A DNA stretch of 50,830 nucleotides. It comes from an uncultured Oscillospiraceae bacterium. GTDB taxonomy: Bacteria; Bacillota; Clostridia; Oscillospirales; Oscillospiraceae. The position numbers and the translations under genes are program-made. The notes beneath the pieces are model-generated. The model saw only the letters and a program-made list of their open reading frames with translations, ran no database searches and was not told where the DNA came from. How positions within the stretch are numbered: position 1 is the first letter of the stretch; each line of letters begins with the position of its first letter. The stretch covers positions 138,126 to 188,955 of the forward strand of contig CAJULM010000002.1 in the NCBI GenBank assembly GCA_910587285.1, given 5' to 3'. Positions 1 to 7,598 of the stretch are shown here, piece by piece.

Positions 1-1
1 T

Positions 2-34
2 ACACTCTTTCCCTACACGACGCTCTTCCGATCT
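2..34 (+). other. Illumina TruSeq adapter sequence at the contig end
   Basis: These bases match the end of the standard Illumina Read 1 adapter (starting ACACTCTTTCCC and ending CTTCCGATCT). This is untrimmed library sequence, not genome. Real sequence starts at about 34-35, where the htrA reading frame begins. The left edge is therefore an assembly end and says nothing about what lies upstream. Confidence 0.97.
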
Positions 35-381
35 ACGGCGTGGAGGAGGGCTCCTGCGCCCACACCGCCGGCATCCGCCCAGGCGATATCATCACCAAAA
101 TCGACGATACCCCCATCACTGACGCCAATCAGATGGTGGCGGTCAAAAACAGCTACCGGGCGGGGGACACGGTGAGCATCGAGGTGTTCCGCTCCGGCGA
201 GACGTTCACCCTCAACCTCACCTTTGACGAGCAGGACAACAACACGCAGAGCTCCGGCACCCAAGATCCCCCCGCTCAGCCCACGTCCAGCGGAAATTAC
301 GGCAGCCAGTACCCCTATGGCGGGGACGGAGGCGACGAATTTTTCAACAACTTCCCCTGGAGCTACTTCTTCAGACGCTGA
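34..381 (+). CDS. HtrA/DegP-type serine protease, C-terminal PDZ domain (5' truncated)
   Basis: Only the last 115 or so residues are present, because the contig begins inside the gene. They form a PDZ domain: the stretch GIRPGDIITKIDDTPI, then VKNSYRAGDTVSIEVFRSGE and a final beta strand, as in membrane-anchored HtrA proteases of Firmicutes. The protease domain is missing. The tail is low complexity (Q, S, P, G, then Tyr/Phe-rich, ending FFRR), which is common after the PDZ domain in clostridial HtrA. A protease role is inferred from the family. A hairpin with a T-run follows the stop. Confidence 0.85.
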   Translation, partial: YGVEEGSCAHTAGIRPGDIITKIDDTPITDANQMVAVKNSYRAGDTVSIEVFRSGETFTLNLTFDEQDNNTQSSGTQDPPAQPTSSGNYGSQYPYGGDGGDEFFNNFPWSYFFRR

Positions 382-430
382 ACTCGCAGAAGCGGCCAGC
401 CAGGGAGCCTGGACCGAAGCGTAGCAGAAA

Positions 431-464
431 CCAGCCCGCGGTTTTCCCACGGGCTGGTTTTCTT
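431..464 (+). terminator. Intrinsic terminator of the htrA-like gene
   Basis: An 11-bp stem (431-441 with 447-457, one G-T or mismatch position) with a five-base loop is followed by TTTTCTT. It starts 49 bases after the htrA stop. Its T-run touches the stop codon of the opposing 38-aa ORF. Confidence 0.85.
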
Positions 465-579
465 ATGCCCCCATGAGCATCAGCTCGGCCTCCGCCTCCC
501 CCCTGGTATCTGCGGAAAAGCAAAAAGCTCCGTCCAGATAGACCTCCACGTGGCCCCGCACAAACTCAATCTCATACAT
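463..579 (-). CDS. Small uncharacterised protein, 38 aa
   Basis: A short ORF beginning MYEIEFVRGHVEVYLDG and ending with an alanine/glutamate-rich helix (RGEAEAELMLMGA). The ATG at 577-579 follows a strong ribosome site, AGGAGG, 11 bases upstream. I do not know its function. The alternating hydrophobic pattern suggests a beta hairpin followed by a helix. It is convergent with htrA and shares its terminator region. I see no clear promoter: AGTATACT lies upstream but without a good -35 box. Confidence 0.6.
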   Translation of the reverse strand: MYEIEFVRGHVEVYLDGAFCFSADTRGEAEAELMLMGA

Positions 580-685
580 TTTGGACACTCCCTCCTGTTG
601 GGGGCTCTCCCCTGTCTTCTGAGCCCAGTATACTCAAAAGAAGGTCCAATAAACCGGCACTAATAAAACCGCGGCACAGATTTTT

Positions 686-712
686 GGCCCCCTCCGCTCA
701 GCGGAGGGGGCC
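686..712. terminator. Strong G+C hairpin after yhaN (probable terminator)
   Basis: A perfect 13-bp inverted repeat (686-698 and 700-712) lies just past the yhaN stop at 717. On the minus strand it is followed by AAAAATC rather than a T-run, so it is not a textbook intrinsic terminator. It may act as a 3'-end stabiliser or a Rho-linked stop. Confidence 0.5.
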
Positions 713-716
713 TCGT

Positions 717-2675
717 TTACAGTTGAATGACCGGCACGCCGCGGGCCTTCGCCCAGGCCGCCTCCCGGCTGTGGCAGGAGAACAGCAGAATCTGCCGCCC
801 CTGCGCCTGTCCGGCCAGCAGCTCCAGAGCCAGGGCACAGCGGGCGTCGTCAAAGGCGCACAGCGCGTCGTCCAGCACCAGGGGCGCCTCCGGAACCGTG
901 AGCTGGCAGATAGCCAGCCGCACAGCCAGATAGAGCTGCTCCGCCGTACCGGCGGACAGGGCCAGCGCCGTCCGCGGGAGCAGCCCGCTGCGCTGGGTGG
1001 CCTGCGCGGAAAAGTCCCGTGTCAGGGCCAGCCTGTCCCACCGCCCCCCGGTGAGCTGAGAAAACAGCTCCCCTGCCGCCTGATTCAACGCCGGAGAAAA
1101 ACGCTGGCGCAGCTGGTCATTGGCGGCGGACAGAGCCTCCAGCGCGGCGGTGAGGGCCTCGTACTCCTCATAACGCTGGGACAGCCGCCCATCCAGCTCA
1201 GTTTTTCGGGCCTCCATGTCCTCCGGCCCGCCCATATGGGCCAAAATGCCCTCTATCCGGGCCAGCTCGCTTTGGACCCGAGCCAGCTCCCGCTCTACAG
1301 CGCTGAGCTGGGCGGCAGTGGCGGCCTTGGATTGGGCGGGGGGATGGAGCAGTTCCAGCGTATCAAACAGCCGCCCTCCCTGGGCGGCCAGGTCGTCCAC
1401 CCGGCGGCGGGCGGCGTCCGCGGCAGCGCGGGCCTGGGCCGCTTGGGCCAGCTCCTCCCGGTACTGGGCCGCCTGATTCAAAATGTCCCCCGCCGGGGGA
1501 ACGGGGACGGGCTTCAGCTCGGAGAGATTGGGCACAATGTCCCGGTCTCTCAACAAGGAAAACACCGACCCGGCAAGTACGGCCAACGCCAGCCCGCTCC
1601 CAATGGCAAGGGGCCAGAGAAGGTCTATAATCCCGGGAGTAACCACGACCAAAATCACGGCCAATATCAGGAGAAAAACGGATATCCCCCCGTAAACCAG
1701 CGCCCTGCGGCGGCGCTCCGAAAGCTCTTCCCGCCGCTTTTCCAGTTCCTCCCGCTTGGACTGGCGGCGGCGGTTCTCCGCAAGGGCCGCCTCATGTTCC
1801 CTCTGCCGCTCCTGGGCGAAGGCCCACGCCTCCTCCCCGGTCATGGCGCCGAACAGCGGGTGGGGCCTGTCCTCGGGCACGGCTTCCTTCGCCCGCTCCC
1901 ACTCCGCATACGCCTCGCCATAGCGGCGGTTCAGCTCGTGCTTCTCTATCCGCGCCCAGAGCTCCAAATCCGCCTGGAGCTCCTTCTGATTTTTCGTCAG
2001 GCGCTCCAGCTCCTGCTCCGCCGTCTCCCTTCGCCGGCGGGCGTCTGCCATCTCCTGGAGGGCTTTGTCGATCTGAGCGCGTTCCCCTTCCAGCTCCGGG
2101 ATCAGGCCGTTGGCGCGGTTCGCCCGGCGGCGGTTGCGCCAGTCCTTCAGGGTCCGCTCAACGGCAGAGTAGGCCACGTCCTCCTCCCCCGACGTGACCA
2201 AGGCGGAGATGCGGGCCTCCAGCTCCCGGCTGGAGCCAATGGCCGCGCCCCCCTGCCCCACAAAGGCGGAACGGAGATATCCCTCCTTCCCCACCCCGGT
2301 GAGCCGCTCCCCCACATTGGCGGCGGTGAGGCCGGGCACTGGGTCGCCGGTGGCGGTGTACACCGCCTCAAACCCGCCGAAGGGGTTGGTCCGGGCGGGA
2401 AAGCGGCGGATGGTGATGTCCTGCCCCTCCCACTCCACCTGCATCTCCCCGGACATGGGCGCGCCCGACCAGGGGGCATAACGGGTCTTGTCCGCCAAAA
2501 AGCCGGTCTTGTCCCGCTCCCGGGTGTCGATGCCGTAGAGCATCGCCTTCCAAAAGCCCGCCCAGGTGGACTTTCCCGTCTCGTTGGGGGCGGTGATGAC
2601 GGTGAGGCCCGCTCCCGGCTCCAGCGTCTCCCCCTCCAACCCGCCGAACACGGCGGTCAGCTTTTTGATTTTCAT
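717..2675 (-). CDS. yhaN: YhaN-like SMC/SbcC-family ATPase with an internal membrane hairpin
   Basis: 652 aa. The Walker A motif APNETGKST lies at residues 29-37. A long Glu/Arg-rich coiled coil follows, and near the C-terminus are a signature-like LSAGTAEQLYLAVR and the Walker B motif LVLDDALCAFDD. In the middle are two hydrophobic segments (VYGGISVFLLILAVILVVV and the LLWPLAIGSGLALAVLAG region), a feature of YhaN-type proteins rather than classical SbcC. The start is the ATG at 2673-2675, because it overlaps the yhaO stop as ATGA; upstream in-frame codons lie inside yhaO. The pair is likely to form an SbcCD-like nuclease complex at the membrane, which is inferred from the family. A hairpin follows the stop. 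Confidence 0.85.
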   Translation of the reverse strand: MKIKKLTAVFGGLEGETLEPGAGLTVITAPNETGKSTWAGFWKAMLYGIDTRERDKTGFLADKTRYAPWSGAPMSGEMQVEWEGQDITIRRFPARTNPFGGFEAVYTATGDPVPGLTAANVGERLTGVGKEGYLRSAFVGQGGAAIGSSRELEARISALVTSGEEDVAYSAVERTLKDWRNRRRANRANGLIPELEGERAQIDKALQEMADARRRRETAEQELERLTKNQKELQADLELWARIEKHELNRRYGEAYAEWERAKEAVPEDRPHPLFGAMTGEEAWAFAQERQREHEAALAENRRRQSKREELEKRREELSERRRRALVYGGISVFLLILAVILVVVTPGIIDLLWPLAIGSGLALAVLAGSVFSLLRDRDIVPNLSELKPVPVPPAGDILNQAAQYREELAQAAQARAAADAARRRVDDLAAQGGRLFDTLELLHPPAQSKAATAAQLSAVERELARVQSELARIEGILAHMGGPEDMEARKTELDGRLSQRYEEYEALTAALEALSAANDQLRQRFSPALNQAAGELFSQLTGGRWDRLALTRDFSAQATQRSGLLPRTALALSAGTAEQLYLAVRLAICQLTVPEAPLVLDDALCAFDDARCALALELLAGQAQGRQILLFSCHSREAAWAKARGVPVIQL

Positions 2676-3802
2676 GGCCGGACATCCTCCCCTCCCTCCA
2701 GCGCCGCCAGCCCGAACCGGGCCGCCAGCAGAAGCTTGTCCCGCTCCCCCTCCTCCGCGCCATCCAGCCGGGCCCTCATCTCCCGCAGGAACAGCCCGGT
2801 GAGGGAGTCCTCCGACCCCCTGGCCCACAGATCCACGGGCAGGGTGGTCCGGTCCCGCAGCTCCACATGGAAAAAGTGGGGCGCGGCCTGGGCGGTGAGG
2901 GCGGCCAGGTCCGGCGCAAGGCGGCTCTCCCCGGTGAGCAGGAAGCGCACCAAATCGGGGCTATCCCCCTGGGGCACCGCGTCCATAAAGGAATTTACAT
3001 TTACAGTTTCAACGCGGTACTGCCGCCTGCAAACGGGGACAAATTTTGCCGCCACGCCCTGGACGCCCAGGTCGATCGGGGCCATTGAGGGACCGTCCGG
3101 TGAGGCGGCGGCCAGCCCGGCCCTCTCGCCCAGGGACACGATGAGCGCCCCCTTGGGGCCCAGCTCGTCAAAGCCCCGCCCCTCCGGGCAGCCGGGGTAG
3201 GCCCACAGGGTTCTGCCCTCGCGGCCGCTGCCGGCGGCATGGACATGGCCCAGGGCGGCGTAGACCACGCCGCTTTTTTCCAGGGATTTGGGGTCGATAG
3301 GCCCATAGGCCCCCGCCTTCCCCACCTCGCCGTGGATGCACAGCAGGTGCGTCCTGCCGTCCTCTGGCGCGGAAAAGCCCGCCAGAGGGTCGTCCTCCCG
3401 GTGGGGAGCGGTGAAGGCGCAGCCGTGGACCACACAGCCCAGCTGGGGCAGCTCTATCGCCCGCACCTCAGGCGCTGTAAAGATATGTACATTGTCAGGC
3501 CAATCCATCGACGCATAGGGCGATTTTTGCCGGTAATAGTCGTGGTTGCCCGGGGCGATGAACACCGGCACGGCCATGTCCCCCAGCGCCTGGGCCAGCG
3601 CCCGGACGGTCTCGGGATAGACCCGCTCCCCATCCAGCAGGTCGCCGGGGAGCAGCACCAAGTCCACCCCCTCCTCCCCGGCCAGACGGGCCAGGCAGGC
3701 GGGAAGCTCCCGCAGCTCCCCCCGGCGCTGGGCGCTTTTTTCCCGGTCCAGGCCGGACATGGGGGAGTCCAGGTGAAAATCGGCGGCGTGGAGTAATTTC
3801 AT
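2672..3802 (-). CDS. yhaO: YhaO-like DNA repair exonuclease (SbcD/Mre11-type metallophosphoesterase)
   Basis: 376 aa. Calcineurin-type phosphoesterase motifs are in order: D-F-H at 8-10, GDLLD at 53-57, GNHD at 85-88, then HGEVG and GHVH further on. These residues hold a two-metal centre in SbcD/Mre11. The C-terminal part is the variable capping region. The ATG overlaps the ymdB stop (ATGA at 3799-3802) and its own stop overlaps the yhaN start the same way, so the three genes are translationally coupled. It is the likely nuclease partner of the YhaN-like ATPase. Confidence 0.88.
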   Translation of the reverse strand: MKLLHAADFHLDSPMSGLDREKSAQRRGELRELPACLARLAGEEGVDLVLLPGDLLDGERVYPETVRALAQALGDMAVPVFIAPGNHDYYRQKSPYASMDWPDNVHIFTAPEVRAIELPQLGCVVHGCAFTAPHREDDPLAGFSAPEDGRTHLLCIHGEVGKAGAYGPIDPKSLEKSGVVYAALGHVHAAGSGREGRTLWAYPGCPEGRGFDELGPKGALIVSLGERAGLAAASPDGPSMAPIDLGVQGVAAKFVPVCRRQYRVETVNVNSFMDAVPQGDSPDLVRFLLTGESRLAPDLAALTAQAAPHFFHVELRDRTTLPVDLWARGSEDSLTGLFLREMRARLDGAEEGERDKLLLAARFGLAALEGGEDVRP

Positions 3803-4590
3803 TGGCGCCCCTCCTCACAAATATCCACCCGTTGAACAGATACGCAGCGCTTGGCCCGCGTGTCGATGTCGAACAGCACCGCGCCCATCCGGCAGGGGCC
3901 GGGGGCGGGCTCAAACCGCTGGGGCAGACCGCCCAGAAAGCGGTTGATGGCCTGCTCCGGCTTGACGCCGATGACGGATTGATAAGGCCCCGTAAGCCCC
4001 AGGTCGGTGACGAAGCCCAGCCCCTGGGGCAGCACCTGGCAGTCGGCGGTGGGCACGTGGGTATGGGTGCCCCACAGGGCCTGAGCCCGCCCGTCCAGGT
4101 ACCAGGCCATGGCCCCCTTCTCGCTGGTGGCCTCGGCGTGAAAGTCCACCAGGGTAAGGTCGCCCCCCTCCCCCTTCAAAATCTCGTCCATTTCGGTGAA
4201 GGGGTTGTCGAAATTGGGGTTCATCTCCACCCGCCCGATGAGGTTTACCACCCGGACGCGCAGACCCTGGGGCCCGTCGAACACTCCCCAGCCCCGGCCA
4301 GGAGCGCGGGCGGTGTAGTTGGCGGGCCGGATGAGGTAGGGGCAGTCCTCCATATACTTAACAATCTGTCGTTTGTCCCAGGTGTGATTGCCCATAGTTA
4401 TCACATCCGCCCCGGCTGAAAAAATATTGTCCGCCTGGGCCGGGAGCAGCCCATCGCTGGCGGCGTTCTCCCCGCACACCACGGTGAAGTGGACGCCATG
4501 CTCCCGGCGCAGGGCGGGCAGCCGCCGGCACAGAAAGTCCAGCCCGGCCTCTCCCACCACGTCGCCCACAGCCAATACCCGAATGTTCAT
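3799..4590 (-). CDS. ymdB: YmdB-family metallophosphoesterase (cyclic nucleotide phosphodiesterase)
   Basis: 263 aa, the usual length for the TIGR00282 family. Metal-binding motifs are VGDVVG (8-13), CGEN (39-42), GNHTWD (67-72), DFHAE (149-153) and GTHTHVPTAD (174-183). Characterised homologues hydrolyse 2',3'- or 3',5'-cyclic nucleotides and influence biofilm and motility decisions in Bacillus. AAGGAGG precedes the ATG at 4588-4590. It leads a coupled operon with yhaO and yhaN. The helicase terminator ends only about 20 bases upstream, so its transcription comes from readthrough or from a promoter buried in the helicase end. Confidence 0.9.
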   Translation of the reverse strand: MNIRVLAVGDVVGEAGLDFLCRRLPALRREHGVHFTVVCGENAASDGLLPAQADNIFSAGADVITMGNHTWDKRQIVKYMEDCPYLIRPANYTARAPGRGWGVFDGPQGLRVRVVNLIGRVEMNPNFDNPFTEMDEILKGEGGDLTLVDFHAEATSEKGAMAWYLDGRAQALWGTHTHVPTADCQVLPQGLGFVTDLGLTGPYQSVIGVKPEQAINRFLGGLPQRFEPAPGPCRMGAVLFDIDTRAKRCVSVQRVDICEEGRQ

Positions 4591-4610
4591 CGCTGTGCCC
4601 TCCTTTTGGC

Positions 4611-4648
4611 AAAAAGACCGAGGGGACGCATTCCCGCTCCCTCGGTCT
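4611..4648 (-). terminator. Intrinsic terminator after the DEAD-box helicase gene
   Basis: On the minus strand a 10-bp perfect stem (4639-4648 with 4615-4624) with a 14-base loop runs into CTTTTTG. It lies six bases past the helicase stop, and its T-run lies only 21 bases before the ymdB start. Confidence 0.85.
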
Positions 4649-4653
4649 GCTGG

Positions 4654-5838
4654 TCAGCCCTCCTGCTCCACCGGCAGCAGGCAGCCGTCTTTGTCGTACT
4701 TCAAAAGCTGGAGCTCCGCCCTGGTGTTCCGGGTGATGTCCCGCATTTTCACAGATTCCGTCACGGAGGCCATCAGCGTATACGCCACGCCGTGCTTCCT
4801 GGCCCGCCCCGTGCGGCCGATGCGGTGGATGTAGTACTCCTGCTCGTCGGGCACGTCGTAGTTGAATACCGCATCCACGTCGTCGATGTCCAGCCCGCGG
4901 GCGGCCACGTCGGTGGCCACCAGCACCTGAAGCTTGCCGTCCTTAAACCTTTTCAGCGTCTGCTCCCGCACCCGCTGCTGGATGTCGCCGTGAATGGCCT
5001 CGCAGGAGAAGCCCCGCATTTTCAGCAGGCCCGCCAGCCGGTCGGTCATATTCTTGGTGTTGCAAAAGGCGATGGCCCGCTCGTAACCTCCCGCCCGCAG
5101 CAGGGCGGCCATAGTGTCCAGCTTCTGCTCCCGGCCCATGAGCTCAATGGCGTACTGCTGGATGTCCGGGCGGTTCTCCTCCACCGGACGGACGGTGATC
5201 TCCACCGGGTCACGCTGGTATACCCAGGAGATATCCATAACTTCCCGTGATATTGTGGCTGAAAATAACCCCAAGTTGCGTCGGTGAGGCATTTTATCCA
5301 GGATGCGGGTCACGTCCTGGATGAAGCCCATGTCCAGCATCCGGTCCGCCTCGTCCAGCACCACGGTCTGCACCTTGTCCAGCTTGACGGTGCGCCGCTT
5401 CATGTGGTCCATCAGCCGCCCCGGCGTGGCCACCACGATCTGGGGCCTGCTCTTGAGCTGGGTGATCTGCTTGTCGATGGGCTGGCCGCCGTAGAGGCAC
5501 ACCGCGCGCACTCCCTCCCGAAAGGCGCACAGGTCCCGCAGCTCGTCCCGGATTTGGATGGCCAGCTCCCGGGTGGGGGCCAGAATCAGCCCCTGCACCG
5601 TATCCGACTGCGGGTCAATGTGCTCCACCATGGGGATGCCGAAGGCAAAGGTCTTGCCCGTGCCGGTGGGCGCCTTGGCCACCACGTCCTTCCAATCCAT
5701 AAAGCAGGGGATGGCCCCGCCCTGGATGGGGGTGGCCTGGGTAAAGCCCTTCTTGTCCAGAGCCTTCATAGTGGCCTCGGACAGCCCCATATCCTTATAG
5801 TAATATACCTCTTGCACCTGCGTGCCGTTGATTTCCAT
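4654..5838 (-). CDS. DEAD-box ATP-dependent RNA helicase
   Basis: 394 aa. All core motifs are visible: Q motif GFTQATPIQ (31-39), motif I APTGTGKT (56-63), PTRELA, TPGR, DEAD, SAT, then HRIGRTGR in the second RecA-like domain. It has only a short C-terminal tail, so it resembles RhlE/CshB-sized helicases that unwind RNA in ribosome assembly or mRNA decay. AGAGAGGAA precedes the ATG. It has its own sigma-A promoter (5881-5909) and its own terminator, so it is monocistronic. The exact paralogue cannot be named. Confidence 0.93.
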   Translation of the reverse strand: MEINGTQVQEVYYYKDMGLSEATMKALDKKGFTQATPIQGGAIPCFMDWKDVVAKAPTGTGKTFAFGIPMVEHIDPQSDTVQGLILAPTRELAIQIRDELRDLCAFREGVRAVCLYGGQPIDKQITQLKSRPQIVVATPGRLMDHMKRRTVKLDKVQTVVLDEADRMLDMGFIQDVTRILDKMPHRRNLGLFSATISREVMDISWVYQRDPVEITVRPVEENRPDIQQYAIELMGREQKLDTMAALLRAGGYERAIAFCNTKNMTDRLAGLLKMRGFSCEAIHGDIQQRVREQTLKRFKDGKLQVLVATDVAARGLDIDDVDAVFNYDVPDEQEYYIHRIGRTGRARKHGVAYTLMASVTESVKMRDITRNTRAELQLLKYDKDGCLLPVEQEG

Positions 5839-5880
5839 GGAACCGTTCCTCTCTTGTAAAAATGCCTCAAGTTGGGGAAT

Positions 5881-5909
5881 ATTGTATCACATTTTCCCCG
5901 GGGAAGCAA
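5881..5909 (-). promoter_or_regulatory. Sigma-A promoter of the helicase gene
   Basis: Minus strand TTGCTT (5904-5909), a 17-base spacer, then TACAAT (5881-5886), with TGA just before the -10 box (extended -10). It lies about 40 bases upstream of the helicase ATG and immediately past the Rrf2 stop. Confidence 0.75.
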
Positions 5910-5915
5910 CTAAAA

Positions 5916-6350
5916 TTACATTTCTCCGGCCTCTCCCTGCCTGGCCTGCCGCCGCGCGATGAGGTCGGCCAGGGTGGTTCCGTCCACCACGGCCGCCACC
6001 GCCCGGTGGATGTCCTGCCACAGCTCCACCGTCACGCACTCCCGGCTGCGCTGGCAGAAATCCCGGTCGGTGGCGCACTCCACTGGGGCCAGGTCCCCCT
6101 CCAAGGGGCGCAGAATTTCTCCCACAGTGTACTCCTCCGGCGCCCGCGTGAGCAGATAGCCGCCCCCCGCGCCCCGCACCGAGCGCACCAGCCCCGCCCT
6201 GGCCAGGGGGGTGACAATCTGCTCCAGGTACTTGTCGCTGAGCTGCTGCCGCCGGGCGGCGTCCCGCAGGGACACCGGTCCGTCCCCGCCGTATTGGGCA
6301 ATGTCCGCCATGAGGCGAAGGGCATACCGCCCCTTGGTGGAAATTTTCAT
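5916..6350 (-). CDS. Rrf2-family transcriptional regulator, IscR-like with three cysteines
   Basis: 144 aa. It begins MKISTKGRYALRLMADIA, the family's winged-helix start, and contains the recognition-helix region SDKYLEQIVTPLARAGLV and the wing RGAGGGYLL. C92, C99 and C105 sit almost where E. coli IscR has C92, C98 and C104, so it probably binds an Fe-S cluster or senses iron, cysteine or redox. GGAGGGAT precedes the ATG. No isc or suf genes are nearby, so its targets cannot be read from context. It has its own promoter and a structured leader of about 140 bases. Confidence 0.88.
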   Translation of the reverse strand: MKISTKGRYALRLMADIAQYGGDGPVSLRDAARRQQLSDKYLEQIVTPLARAGLVRSVRGAGGGYLLTRAPEEYTVGEILRPLEGDLAPVECATDRDFCQRSRECVTVELWQDIHRAVAAVVDGTTLADLIARRQARQGEAGEM

Positions 6351-6495
6351 GGGTATCCCTCCATCGGCCGTTCCGGCAGTGGGCGGGCTGTCGTCAACGC
6401 TGGAAATAAGCGATGCGAAGCCCGCGGCAACGCGGCGGCCGCAGCGCTCCCTCTCTCCAGCTCGGGCCGCCGGCCGCTTCCCGCGCTCTACCCCT
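6351..6495 (-). other. Structured G+C-rich leader of the Rrf2 gene
   Basis: This untranslated stretch lies between the predicted start site and the Rrf2 ATG. It is very G+C-rich with several short self-complementary blocks around CGGCCGCC and CCGCGG. I do not recognise a known riboswitch in it. Confidence 0.35.
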
Positions 6496-6524
6496 AAAAT
6501 ACCATATGTTTAATAGGAATTCAA
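6496..6524 (-). promoter_or_regulatory. Sigma-A promoter of the Rrf2 gene
   Basis: Minus strand TTGAAT (6519-6524), 17-base spacer, TATTTT (6496-6501). The -35 box lies just past the stop codon of the upstream hydrolase gene, and most of the spacer lies on that stop. The A+T-rich spacer, with ATTAAACATATGGT, is a plausible place for Rrf2 autoregulation. Confidence 0.65.
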
Positions 6525-7424
6525 GAGGGGAAATCCTCCTCCTGTCCCGCCGCGGCGCGCCCTCACAAAAGGCGGCGCCACCGCCCGGTCCAGCAGCGGC
6601 CCGTACTTCTCCGGCCGGCGGTAGGCATTGCCATGGACCTCTGTCTCCCGGTAGCGGCGCAGCCGCTCCAAATCCAGCCGGGCGATGTAGATGCCCTCCT
6701 CCTCGTCCGCCTGCAAAATGCAGGTGTCCCGGGAGCCCTCCAGCTCCGGGAGATAGGCCACGCCGTCAAAGACGGTGGAATTGCCGTTGCAGTCGGGGAC
6801 GGTTCCCGGATAATTACAGGTGGCCACCGCCAGCATATTCTCAAACGCCCTGGCCCGCAGCTGGGACAGCCGGTTGACCTCCATGGGGCAGGCGTTGGGC
6901 GTCAGAACCAGCTCCGCCCCCTTCAGCATGAGAATCCGCGCGCTTTCGGGGAATTCCCTGTCATAGCAGATCATGGCCCCCACCTTCACCATGCCCTGGG
7001 CGGTGTCCAGCTCCGCCACATAAAATTCCTCCCCGGGCGTCAGGCTGCGCTCCACGTCAAAGTCGCAGGTGTGCACCTTGGCGTACACAAACTTCTCCTC
7101 CCCGTGCCGGTCAAAAAGAGCCAGAGCGTTCCGGGGCCCTCCCTCATGCTTTTCCAAAAAGGTGACGCCAATGGCCATGTCCAGCTCCCCGGCCAGCCGC
7201 TGGAAGGCCCGGACAAATCCGCCCTGGGCGTCCACCGCCTCCGCCGTCCACTCCTCTCCGGGCCGGCCGTATATGCGGTATCCATTGCTCCACATCTCGG
7301 GAAACAGCGCAATGTCCGCCCCCAGCTCCCTTGCCCTCCGGCAGCAGCTCAGGCCCTTTTCCAGATTCCCATCCAGCGTCCCCTGGGGGGCGATTTGCAG
7401 CAGAGCGACATTCAACATCTTCAT
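6510..7424 (-). CDS. Carbon-nitrogen hydrolase (nitrilase superfamily amidase)
   Basis: 304 aa from the ATG at 7422-7424, chosen because GGAGGGAA stands in front of it. The Glu-Lys-Cys catalytic triad is visible: E43 in FPEMW, K116 in VYAKVH, C153 in GAMICYDREFPE. The fold motif PNACPMEVNRLSQLRARAFEN follows. Family members hydrolyse amide or carbamoyl C-N bonds; the substrate cannot be told from sequence. The C-terminus (RARRGGTGGG) is an unusual basic, glycine-rich tail. It is divergent from mutY and has its own promoter. Confidence 0.87.
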   Translation of the reverse strand: MKMLNVALLQIAPQGTLDGNLEKGLSCCRRARELGADIALFPEMWSNGYRIYGRPGEEWTAEAVDAQGGFVRAFQRLAGELDMAIGVTFLEKHEGGPRNALALFDRHGEEKFVYAKVHTCDFDVERSLTPGEEFYVAELDTAQGMVKVGAMICYDREFPESARILMLKGAELVLTPNACPMEVNRLSQLRARAFENMLAVATCNYPGTVPDCNGNSTVFDGVAYLPELEGSRDTCILQADEEEGIYIARLDLERLRRYRETEVHGNAYRRPEKYGPLLDRAVAPPFVRARRGGTGGGFPLLNSY

Positions 7425-7475
7425 GTCCCAGTTCCCTCCCTCCGGGGCTTGACCGCAGCCCCGCTGTTTTCCCCA

Positions 7476-7504
7476 AGTATACCACAAGCCCCCGCCCCTT
7501 TCAA
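7476..7504 (-). promoter_or_regulatory. Sigma-A promoter of the hydrolase gene
   Basis: Minus strand TTGAAA (7499-7504), 17-base spacer, TATACT (7476-7481), about 50 bases upstream of the ATG. It is back-to-back with the mutY promoter. Confidence 0.85.
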
Positions 7505-7540
7505 TTCGCATTTATCCTGGGCCGCCCGGCTATTCTCCCG

Positions 7541-7569
7541 TTGAAACCGCCGGCAAAATGTGATAAACT
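7541..7569 (+). promoter_or_regulatory. Sigma-A promoter of mutY-tdk
   Basis: TTGAAA (7541-7546), 17-base spacer ending in TGA (extended -10), TAAACT (7564-7569). The predicted start lies about 22 bases before the mutY initiation codon. Confidence 0.85.
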
Positions 7570-7598
7570 GTCTCATCATCACATGGGGAGGCGTGAGC

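Noticed and set aside
684..3200. Long plus-strand ORF of 838 codons opposite yhaN and yhaO
   Set aside because: It is the antisense shadow of two clear genes in G+C-rich DNA. The product is low-complexity (R, G, P, L, Q) and has no domain pattern or ribosome site.
6351..6495. Possible T-box riboswitch upstream of the Rrf2 gene (GTTGCCGCGG resembles the T-box core)
   Set aside because: The conserved TGGNACCGCG is not matched, the leader is too short for stem I plus antiterminator, and no terminator follows. It is kept only as a structured leader.
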